In this document: one piece after another, positions 1 through 5,789 of the stretch
How positions within the stretch are numbered: the first letter of the stretch is position 1
Layout of the letters: every line of letters starts with the position of its first letter
From: CAYNWK01 sp964400875
GTDB taxonomy: Bacteria; Chloroflexota; Anaerolineae; Anaerolineales; UBA4823
Length of the DNA: 35,314 nucleotides
Reading direction: 5' to 3'
NCBI GenBank assembly: GCA_964400875.1
Contig: CAYNWK010000030.1
Span: forward strand, 1 to 35,314
Notes under the pieces: model-generated
Database searches by the model: none
What the model was told of the DNA's origin: nothing
What the model saw: the letters and a program-made list of their open reading frames with translations, nothing else
Translations under genes and position numbers: made by a program

Positions 1-699
1 CAACACGTCCAGGATGATATGCGCTCCAGGGCCGCGATCGTAGACATCCCCGATGACGTGCAGCCGGGCGATAGCCAGGCGTTGGATCAGGTGTGCGATC
101 GCGGTAATGAATTGACCTGCACGCGCCGTTTCGATGATCGTATCGATAATGCCGTTGAAGTATTGCGTCCGGTTAGGATCGTCTTCTTGTTCAATCAGCA
201 ATTCAGAGATGATCTCTTCGAATCCTCGAGGTAAAGCCTTGCGAACCTGGGTCCGCGTATATTTCGACGCGACTGACCGGCAGATGGCAATTAACCGGAT
301 CAAGGTTTCACGAGTCCAGGTTTTGTCCGGCGTCGTTGATTCGATCAGCGCTATTTTCTGTTCCGGGTAATAGATCAATGTGGCTAGCTGCTGTTTTTCG
401 GCTTCTGTTATGGACTCTTTGAAAATATCATCGATCTTGCGTTTGATCGAACCGGATCCGTTTTTTAGGACGTGCAAAAAAGCTTCATGCTCTCCATGGA
501 TGTCGGAAATGAAATGCTCGGTACCCTTGGGGAGATTCATCATCGCTTTCAGATTGATGATCTCACTCGAGGCAGCCTGGATGGTGGGAAATTGCTTTGC
601 CAGCAGTTTGAAATAATGGTAATCCTGGGCTGTGAGCGATTCCAAGGTCAACCTGCTTTCATTAAACTTAAATTCGTACTTGAGATCCGCAATTTCCAA
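1..699 (-). CDS. fbp: Fructose-1,6-bisphosphatase, class III (partial, N-terminal part)
   Basis: Class III FBPases hydrolyse fructose-1,6-bisphosphate to fructose-6-phosphate in gluconeogenesis and are cytoplasmic. The reverse-strand frame is open for 233 codons to the window edge; the family is usually about 640-670 aa, so roughly the first third is visible. The metallophosphatase motifs are present: SDIHGE (D66, H68) and GDVYDRG near residues 217-223, in the order expected for this calcineurin-like family. There is no ATG: an in-frame TGA lies two codons upstream of the TTG at 699-697, so TTG is the likely start, and it places the conserved KYEFKFNES segment at the N-terminus. The gene begins 27 bp after the stop of the LacI-type regulator on the same strand and is probably co-transcribed with it. 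Next to glycerol uptake genes, it would carry glycerol carbon towards hexose phosphate (inference). Confidence 0.9.
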   Translation of the reverse strand, partial: MEIADLKYEFKFNESRLTLESLTAQDYHYFKLLAKQFPTIQAASSEIINLKAMMNLPKGTEHFISDIHGEHEAFLHVLKNGSGSIKRKIDDIFKESITEAEKQQLATLIYYPEQKIALIESTTPDKTWTRETLIRLIAICRSVASKYTRTQVRKALPRGFEEIISELLIEQEDDPNRTQYFNGIIDTIIETARAGQFITAIAHLIQRLAIARLHVIGDVYDRGPGAHIILDVL

Positions 700-726
700 A
701 AATCAGATCAATAAAGTGCTGGAGTC

Positions 727-1737
727 TTATCTGGAGGGAGGTGGGCCAGTTGTAGCGCGCACGACCAGTTCAACAGGAAGCTGGTAATGTGCGATACTTG
801 GTTTGGTCCCATCGATAAAGTGTTCATTGATCAGCCGAGCAGCCAATTCACCAAAATTGACTACCGGTTGCTTCAAGGTGGTCAATTCGAGGTACTCGGC
901 AATATCGTTGTCGTCAAAGCCGATCAACGAGACATCCTCCGGGACGCTTAGGTTCATATCACGGATAGTTTTTAATGCGCCAACCGCCATTTCGTCCGAA
1001 ATAATGAAGACGGCGGTAGGAGGTTTGTGGATCGAGAATAACGATTTCATTGCCTCAGCGCCGCCTTTATAAGAGAAATTACCGTGGCGAATATATTCGG
1101 GACGTACGGTAATATCATTGTCGGCGAGGGTTTGAAGATATCCTTGTTCCCGCGCGCGGGGGACGGAGAAGTGCAATGGATCCTCGTCCAAGCCTGTGAT
1201 CAAACCAATGCGATGATGCCCAAGGTTAATTAAGTGTCGGGTGGCTAAAACGGCTGCATTGAAATTGTCAACGGAAACGGAGGAAATATCATTGAGGCGC
1301 GTTTCAACCGTTACGACCGGTATCATCGCATTTTTCAACTTTTCCACATCCTTGGATGAGGGTGTAAGCGTGGACAGAATCAAACCATCCACCGGCCGGT
1401 TGGAACAAATCCTATTGATCAGATCAGAGAGTTTCTCCAGACTGGCGATGCTGTAACGGACAACATCAAAGTTGTCCGTCATCAATTGGATCTCAATTGA
1501 CGTTGCCAATTTACTGTAGAACCACTGGTCGGTTAGCGGTAAGATCAATCCGATCACAATGTGCCCGGAGGCTTTGCGTGAGACGTGTGGACTGAACTTA
1601 TAATTTAGTTCTGCTGCTGCTCTCAGGATGCGCTCGCGAGTTGAGGGGGCGACGTTCGGCAGGCCGCGCAGCGCGCGGCTTACCGTCGCGTTAGAGACCC
1701 CCGTTTTCTTGGCGACATCTTCGATCGTCGTAGACAT
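727..1737 (-). CDS. LacI-family transcriptional regulator
   Basis: A 336-aa LacI/GalR-type DNA-binding regulator. The N-terminus has the family helix-turn-helix and hinge helix (TIEDVAKKTGVSNATVSRAL, residues 4-23, then a second conserved segment to about residue 60). The rest is a periplasmic-binding-protein-like effector domain, ending in the usual LIGFDDNDIAEYLELTTLKQP-type region. The ATG at 1737 is preceded by a G-rich Shine-Dalgarno. It is divergent from glpF and directly upstream of the FBPase gene. The shared intergenic region holds perfect palindromes over both predicted promoters, so this protein probably represses itself, the FBPase gene and the glycerol genes, and responds to a sugar or polyol-derived effector. 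The family assignment is firm; the effector and targets are inferred from position only. Confidence 0.95.
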   Translation of the reverse strand: MSTTIEDVAKKTGVSNATVSRALRGLPNVAPSTRERILRAAAELNYKFSPHVSRKASGHIVIGLILPLTDQWFYSKLATSIEIQLMTDNFDVVRYSIASLEKLSDLINRICSNRPVDGLILSTLTPSSKDVEKLKNAMIPVVTVETRLNDISSVSVDNFNAAVLATRHLINLGHHRIGLITGLDEDPLHFSVPRAREQGYLQTLADNDITVRPEYIRHGNFSYKGGAEAMKSLFSIHKPPTAVFIISDEMAVGALKTIRDMNLSVPEDVSLIGFDDNDIAEYLELTTLKQPVVNFGELAARLINEHFIDGTKPSIAHYQLPVELVVRATTGPPPSR

Positions 1738-1771
1738 AGACTACCCCCGGGAAAAGGGTCGCCGATAGATA

Positions 1772-1800
1772 TTGACAAGTATACAAAATATTTGTATACT
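1772..1800 (+). promoter_or_regulatory. Strong sigma70-type promoter reading towards glpF
   Basis: A perfect -35 hexamer TTGACA (1772-1777), a 17-bp spacer and a -10 hexamer TATACT (1795-1800). Transcription would start near 1807, giving a glpF leader of about 390 nt. The spacer and -10 box lie wholly inside the palindrome at 1778-1800, so bound repressor would block polymerase. Confidence 0.75.
1778..1800. promoter_or_regulatory. Perfect 10-3-10 palindrome, probable repressor operator
   Basis: Arms AGTATACAAA (1778-1787) and TTTGTATACT (1791-1800) are exact inverted repeats around the spacer ATA. The site covers the -10 boxes of both divergent promoters. The adjacent LacI-family gene is the most likely source of the cognate protein, although the odd 3-nt centre is unusual for LacI operators. 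Confidence 0.7.
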
Positions 1801-1806
1801 ATGCAA
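1778..1806 (-). promoter_or_regulatory. Divergent promoter reading towards the lacI-type gene
   Basis: Read on the minus strand, TTGCAT (1806-1801) and TATACT (1783-1778) are separated by 17 bp. Transcription would start near 1771, about 34 nt upstream of the regulator ATG. It overlaps the glpF-direction promoter almost base for base, so one bound repressor could control both directions. Confidence 0.55.
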
Positions 1807-1816
1807 AAGCTTGCAT
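1801..1816. promoter_or_regulatory. Second inverted repeat, LacI-type operator candidate
   Basis: Arms ATGCAA and TTGCAT flank AAGC. The even-length TGCAA-N4-TTGCA pattern is closer to typical LacI-family operators than the neighbouring 23-bp palindrome. It covers the start point predicted for the plus-strand promoter and the -35 box of the minus-strand promoter. Confidence 0.5.
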
Positions 1817-1874
1817 AAATGTTAGTTCTGTTGTAAAATTATACACAACTAATCCAAACTTTGCAACAAATATA

Positions 1875-1890
1875 CATAACTTGAGTTATG
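1875..1890. promoter_or_regulatory. Perfect 7-2-7 palindrome in the glpF leader
   Basis: CATAACT (1875-1881) and AGTTATG (1884-1890) are exact inverted repeats around TG, about 75 bp downstream of the main palindrome. It could be an auxiliary operator or a leader hairpin; the sequence alone does not decide. Confidence 0.35.
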
Positions 1891-1962
1891 ACAAATTTTC
1901 CCGTTGCATGGTCGTCAATGGTCGAGCCACAATCGTGGATCAGGTATGCAAACCTGAGGTCT

Positions 1963-2001
1963 GCCGTCACATAGTCTTATGACTAGATGACGGCTTTTTT
2001 T
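1963..2001 (+). terminator. Intrinsic terminator inside the glpF leader
   Basis: GCCGTCA (1963-1969) pairs with TGACGGC (1988-1994) and is followed at once by seven T. An inner stem TAGTC/GACTA (1972-1976 with 1981-1985) closes on TTAT after a 2x2 internal loop. It lies about 155 nt after the predicted start and about 200 nt before glpF, so it either ends a short leader RNA or works as an attenuator controlling read-through. Confidence 0.75.
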
Positions 2002-2197
2002 ATCTCCTGCTGACCACAGCCTGGACCACCACACCACATCCCAGCCTTTTCATCCCAGCACAAATCCTATTGAAAGGAGGTGAGGCAATCGCACAACCTT
2101 CGAAGACCTAGTTTGGCAGAGGGCGAGTCGTTCGCCGGCCTGTCGCATCAATGTATTCTTCATTCTGTCTCAATATACCTAACAGTGAGGAGTAAAA
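2002..2197 (+). promoter_or_regulatory. Distal glpF leader with an unexplained strong Shine-Dalgarno-like tract
   Basis: This 196-bp stretch has no convincing gene. AAAGGAGGTGA (2073-2083) is a near-perfect anti-16S match but no ATG lies at a proper distance; the GTG at 2080 sits inside the tract. A small hairpin GGCGA/TCGCC follows near 2122-2137. The real glpF ribosome site is GAGGAG, 8 nt before the ATG at 2198. A weak promoter-like pair (TTCGCC, 17 bp, TATTCT near 2152) is possible but unconvincing. Confidence 0.3.
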
Positions 2198-3004
2198 ATG
2201 AAAAAACCGACTTTAACCCAAGAATTGATGGCCGAATTCTTCGGAACGTTCCTGCTTATCCTGGGCGGTGATGGGGTCGTCGCCAACGTGGGTCTGGCGC
2301 CCCGCTTGGCTCCCAATGGCTATGACTGGAACTCCATTGTATGGGGGTGGGGTCTCGCTGTGATGATCGCCGTGTACGTGGCCGGTGGTGTTACTGGGGC
2401 GCACATCAACCCTGCCGTAACCTTTGCAATGGCTGTCAAGCGCGACTTCCCTTGGGGCAAGGTGCTGCCGTACTTCATCGCCCAAATCGCAGGCGCCTTC
2501 GTTGGCGCATTAGGCGTCTATTTGGCCTACCGCGATGGCCTGGTGGCAGCAGGGATGCCCAATGTCTGGTGCACCGGACCAGGCTCGGTTTTCGGAACCG
2601 CATTTTGGGGTGGTGGAACAGCATCTGGACCTGTAGCATACAGCTTGTTGACCGCCACGATCACCGAGATCTTAGGCACGATGATGCTGCTGTTAGGCAT
2701 CGTTGGTTGGGTCGATTTTGGGGGCGAACAAGCTGGTTGGGGCCTTGGCCTCATCGTCGGCCTGGTTGTGGTTGGGGTCGGCTTGGTGCTGGGTGGACCC
2801 AGCGGATACGCCATCAACCCGGCGCGCGACTTTGGCCCACGCTTGTTCGGCACCTTGGTCGGCACTGGAGGGCTATTTACCGGATGGTATTGGCTGGTCG
2901 CACCTATCATCGGTCCCTTAATCGGCGGTCCGCTGGGCGTCATTTTGTACGACATCTTCATCAAGCCCGGTTTGCCCACGGCTGAGCCCGCGGCGGCAGA
3001 TTGA
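2198..3004 (+). CDS. glpF: Glycerol uptake facilitator (MIP/aquaglyceroporin family)
   Basis: A 268-aa integral membrane channel for facilitated diffusion of glycerol. Both MIP pore motifs are present: GAHINPAVT (NPA at residues 71-73) in the first half and GYAINPARD (NPA at 207-209) in the second. The Arg-Asp after the second NPA is typical of glycerol-conducting members rather than strict aquaporins. About six membrane segments plus two half-helices can be picked out. The length matches the family (E. coli GlpF is 281 aa). The ATG at 2198 has a good GAGGAG site. It is followed by glpK on the same strand, the classical pairing that traps glycerol as glycerol-3-phosphate. The divergent LacI-type gene probably controls it. 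Confidence 0.96.
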   Translation: MKKPTLTQELMAEFFGTFLLILGGDGVVANVGLAPRLAPNGYDWNSIVWGWGLAVMIAVYVAGGVTGAHINPAVTFAMAVKRDFPWGKVLPYFIAQIAGAFVGALGVYLAYRDGLVAAGMPNVWCTGPGSVFGTAFWGGGTASGPVAYSLLTATITEILGTMMLLLGIVGWVDFGGEQAGWGLGLIVGLVVVGVGLVLGGPSGYAINPARDFGPRLFGTLVGTGGLFTGWYWLVAPIIGPLIGGPLGVILYDIFIKPGLPTAEPAAAD

Positions 3005-3021
3005 GCTGTCCCTGAATCTCT

Positions 3022-3076
3022 CCTGAGGTGGGGGCGTAGCGAATGCGCATTCAAAGCATTACCTACGCCCCTCAGG
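3022..3076 (+). other. Stem-loop between glpF and glpK
   Basis: CCTGA (3022-3026) plus GGGGCGTAG (3031-3039) pair with CTACGCCCC (3063-3071) plus TCAGG (3072-3076), with a 4-nt bulge on the left and a 23-nt loop. No T run follows, so it is more likely an mRNA-stability or processing element than an intrinsic terminator. It could set different glpF and glpK levels. Confidence 0.5.
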
Positions 3077-3193
3077 GAATCAAAATCGTATTAGAACGAG
3101 AACATGGTGGGGGATGTTCTGGTCTAAAGTACAGGGCAAATCAGTGCCCTGACGAATTGTGTAAGAAAACGTATTACAAAAGGAGTGACGCTC

Positions 3194-4708
3194 ATGGCAA
3201 AGTATGCAGCAGCAGTTGATCAAGGCACCACAAGTACCCGTTGTATGCTTTTCGATCACAGCGGCGGCGTGGTAAGCATTGATCAAAAAGAACACGAGCA
3301 AATTTATCCCCAGGCGGGATGGGTCGAACACGATCCGATGGAAATCTGGGAGAGAACCCAGGAGGTGATTAAGGGCGCCTTGGCGAAGGTTATGGCGCAA
3401 CCGGGCGACATCGCTGCGGTCGGCGTCACCAACCAGCGTGAGACCACAGTCGTATGGAACAAAAACACCGGCAAGCCCTACTTCAACGCCATCGTGTGGC
3501 AAGACACCCGCACGGACAAGATCTGCAACGAACTTGCTAAAGACGGCGGACAGGACCGCTTCCGCCCGAAAGTCGGTTTGCCGCTGGCGACCTACTTCTC
3601 AGGCCCGAAGATTAAGTGGATCCTGGAGAATGTGGATGGCGTGCGAGCCGCAGCAGAAAGCGGCGATGCGTTCTTCGGCAATATCGACTCCTGGGTGATC
3701 TGGTGGCTGACGGGCGGCCCCAACGGCGGCGCCCATGTAACCGACGTTTCCAACGCCTCGCGAACTATGCTGATGAACCTGGAGACGCTGGATTGGGATG
3801 ACGAGATCCTCGGCATTATGGGAATACCGCGAGCGATGCTGCCCAGGATCGTGCCATCCAGCGATCCGAAGACATGGGGCAAAACCTCGAAGAGTGGACC
3901 GTTTGGCGACGAGATCCCGGTATGCGGCGATCTGGGCGACCAGCAAGCTGCCCTGGTGGGCCAGACCTGTTTCAGCGTGGGCGAGGCCAAGAACACCTAC
4001 GGTACGGGCTGCTTCATGCTGCTCAACACCGGCAACGAGCCTGTCCAGTCCGAGAATGGCCTGCTGACCACGCTCGGTTACAAGATCGGCGACAAACCAG
4101 CCGTCTACTGCCTGGAAGGTTCGATCGCCATCACCGGTGCGCTCGTGCAGTGGCTGCGGGATAACTTGAATCTGATCGAGAAATCCCCGGAGATCGAAGA
4201 CCTGGCTAAGACCGTTGACGACAACGGCGGGATCTACTTCGTGCCGGCCTTCTCCGGGTTGTTCGCCCCTTACTGGCGGAGCGACGCCCGAGGTGTAATC
4301 GTCGGGATGACCCGCTACGTCAACAAAGGCCACTTCGCCCGGGCAGCGCTAGAGGCGACTGCATTCCAGACCCGGGAAGTTTTGGACGCGATGAACAAAG
4401 ATTCCGGTGTTGACTTGAAAGCCCTCAAGGTTGATGGCGGCATGGTTTACAATGAGCTGCTGATGCAGTTCCAGGCTGATATCCTGGGTGTGCCTGTGGT
4501 ACGTCCTGTGGTTGCTGAGACCACTGCGCTGGGTGCGGCTTACGCCGCCGGCCTGGCCGTTGGGTTCTGGGACAACCTGGAAGATCTGCGCCAGAACTGG
4601 CAGGTTGACAAGACCTGGGAGCCCAAGATGGATGCCGATACCCGTGCAAAGCAATTCAAGGGCTGGAAGAAAGCCGTCGAGCGAACTTTCGATTGGGTCG
4701 AGGAATAG
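3194..4708 (+). CDS. glpK: Glycerol kinase
   Basis: A 504-aa FGGY-family kinase that phosphorylates glycerol to sn-glycerol-3-phosphate using ATP, in the cytoplasm. The N-terminal phosphate-binding motif DQGTTSTR is at residues 9-16, followed by the glycerol-kinase hallmarks GWVEHDPMEIW and TNQRETTVVW. The C-terminal domain has KVDGGMVYNELLMQFQADILGVPV and an ETTALGAAYAAG segment. The frame can be extended to a GTG at 3185, but that GTG is part of the Shine-Dalgarno AGGAG (3181-3185), so the ATG at 3194 is chosen; it puts the protein start where the family has it. Length and motifs are those of a complete, functional enzyme. Its product is the substrate of the dehydrogenase encoded at 5790. 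Confidence 0.97.
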   Translation: MAKYAAAVDQGTTSTRCMLFDHSGGVVSIDQKEHEQIYPQAGWVEHDPMEIWERTQEVIKGALAKVMAQPGDIAAVGVTNQRETTVVWNKNTGKPYFNAIVWQDTRTDKICNELAKDGGQDRFRPKVGLPLATYFSGPKIKWILENVDGVRAAAESGDAFFGNIDSWVIWWLTGGPNGGAHVTDVSNASRTMLMNLETLDWDDEILGIMGIPRAMLPRIVPSSDPKTWGKTSKSGPFGDEIPVCGDLGDQQAALVGQTCFSVGEAKNTYGTGCFMLLNTGNEPVQSENGLLTTLGYKIGDKPAVYCLEGSIAITGALVQWLRDNLNLIEKSPEIEDLAKTVDDNGGIYFVPAFSGLFAPYWRSDARGVIVGMTRYVNKGHFARAALEATAFQTREVLDAMNKDSGVDLKALKVDGGMVYNELLMQFQADILGVPVVRPVVAETTALGAAYAAGLAVGFWDNLEDLRQNWQVDKTWEPKMDADTRAKQFKGWKKAVERTFDWVEE

Positions 4709-4728
4709 ACAAGTAACTGTTTGGCGTA

Positions 4729-4759
4729 GATGAGGGTGATGGAGCACATCACCCTCATC
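4729..4759 (+). other. Perfect 13-bp stem-loop after glpK
   Basis: GATGAGGGTGATG (4729-4741) and CATCACCCTCATC (4747-4759) are exact inverted repeats around a 5-nt loop. No T run follows. It may stabilise the 3' end of the glpK message or act as a weak terminator. Confidence 0.55.
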
Positions 4760-4778
4760 AATCCCGCCCGACTGAACT

Positions 4779-4806
4779 ACGACGCACCCGGGCGAGGGTG
4801 CGTCGT
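4779..4806 (+). other. Second perfect stem-loop before the two-helix protein gene
   Basis: ACGACGCACCC (4779-4789) pairs exactly with GGGTGCGTCGT (4796-4806) around a 6-nt loop, 19 bp after the first hairpin. It also lacks a T tract. The two hairpins together form a tandem barrier between glpK and the downstream genes. Confidence 0.55.
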
Positions 4807-4829
4807 TCGTCTGACAGGAGGATTGCATA

Positions 4830-5099
4830 TTGGCTCAAAAAAGTAATCAGAAAAGCAGCAAGGGAAAATCCCGTAAGAAGGATGTGCCTATATCGAACGA
4901 CCCATGGATTTCAATGCGTTCGGCCTTGCTCATCATGGGAATAGTTAGCGGTGCTTTGGCGGTGTTCGTTGGCTGGAATGCGATCCAGACTCAGGGCGTT
5001 CTGATGGGGGTTGCCTGGGGTCTGGGATTTGGGGTTGCCAACTGGCTAATATTTTTTGTTGCGTTCAAGTTTTTCAAGTGGAGCCGAGGGCGGCAGTAA
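4830..5099 (+). CDS. Small two-helix membrane protein, function unknown
   Basis: An 89-aa protein with a very basic, Ser/Lys-rich N-terminus (residues 1-22) and two hydrophobic segments: about residues 30-49 (from SALLIMGIVSG) and about residues 57-80 (from GVLMGVAWGLG), ending in a basic KWSRGRQ tail. The start is TTG at 4830, supported by an AGGAGG site (4816-4821) 8 nt upstream. I do not recognise a family. It lies between glpK and the methyltransferase-like gene on the same strand, so it may belong to the glycerol operon, but the two strong hairpins upstream could separate it. A role as a small assembly or stability factor for a nearby membrane complex is possible but has no direct support. 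Confidence 0.7.
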   Translation: MAQKSNQKSSKGKSRKKDVPISNDPWISMRSALLIMGIVSGALAVFVGWNAIQTQGVLMGVAWGLGFGVANWLIFFVAFKFFKWSRGRQ

Positions 5100-5125
5100 A
5101 GACTAAGTTTGTATCGTATTGACAT

Positions 5126-5734
5126 ATGGAAGCGATCGGGTTCTCCTCACAGTACGATCGGCAGATTGAGCCTTGGGAACGCCTCTGGGCTCCTCACGAC
5201 GAACCGACGTACCAGTCGGTATTAGATAAAATTCTTCCGACGGATGTGGTATTAGATATCGGCGCCGGGGACTTGCGCTTTGCTCGTATGGCTGCAAATA
5301 TTTCCCACCGGATCTACGCTTTGGAGATTCGGAAGGATTTGATCAATAGCGCCTGTATGATAGGGTCGCTGCCTGAAAATTTAATCATCATTCAGGGTGA
5401 CGCCCGAAGATTATCATTTCCACCCGGAATTACCTGCGGAGTCCTGCTGATGAGGCATTGCACTCATTTTGCGCTGTATGTGGAAAAATTGAAAGCCGCC
5501 GGCGCGACCAGGTTATTTACCAACGCGCGCTGGGGATTCGGGGTAGAGACAGTGTGGTTAAGGTCTCGAGGATCGGAATATTCGCAAATCCCTCTTGGGT
5601 GGTACGCATGTAAGTGTGGGCAAGTTGGATTCAAACCCGGCCCAGTGGCGTTGTTAACCAGGGAAGCAGAAACCAAGGTCTATGAGGTAGTCAACTGTCC
5701 TGGGTGTGAGCCCGGTCTGATGGCCGATTTTTGA
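5126..5734 (+). CDS. Class I SAM methyltransferase-like protein with C-terminal Cys4 motif
   Basis: A 202-aa protein. Residues 38-70 form a SAM-binding motif I (VVLDIGAGDLRFARMA, residues 41-56) followed by an acidic residue at the end of strand 2 (ALEIRK, E67) and a GDARRL motif near 91-96, as in Rossmann-fold methyltransferases. No catalytic (N/D)PPY motif is visible, so an adenine-N6 target is unlikely. The C-terminus carries ACKCG (C162, C164) and CPGCE (C191, C194), a likely zinc site. The substrate cannot be told from sequence. It lies 55 bp upstream of the glpA-like gene, same strand, so co-expression is plausible. The ATG at 5126 has no strong Shine-Dalgarno, and a slightly different start is possible. 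Confidence 0.7.
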   Translation: MEAIGFSSQYDRQIEPWERLWAPHDEPTYQSVLDKILPTDVVLDIGAGDLRFARMAANISHRIYALEIRKDLINSACMIGSLPENLIIIQGDARRLSFPPGITCGVLLMRHCTHFALYVEKLKAAGATRLFTNARWGFGVETVWLRSRGSEYSQIPLGWYACKCGQVGFKPGPVALLTREAETKVYEVVNCPGCEPGLMADF

Positions 5735-5789
5735 TCTTGATCCAGGTTGGATCTGAAAAACATAGCATGATGAATAAGGAAGTGTACTT

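Noticed and set aside
2080..2271. 63-codon frame starting at GTG within the AAAGGAGGTGA tract
   Set aside because: The start codon is inside the Shine-Dalgarno-like tract, the frame runs into glpF, and the product has no protein-like pattern.
2341..2985. 214-codon frame overlapping glpF on the same strand
   Set aside because: Arg/Trp-rich out-of-frame reading of glpF, which has clear NPA motifs in its own frame.
3599..4333. 244-codon open frame antisense to glpK
   Set aside because: It lies wholly within glpK on the opposite strand, has no recognisable motifs, and is the expected by-product of GC-biased codon use in a conserved gene.
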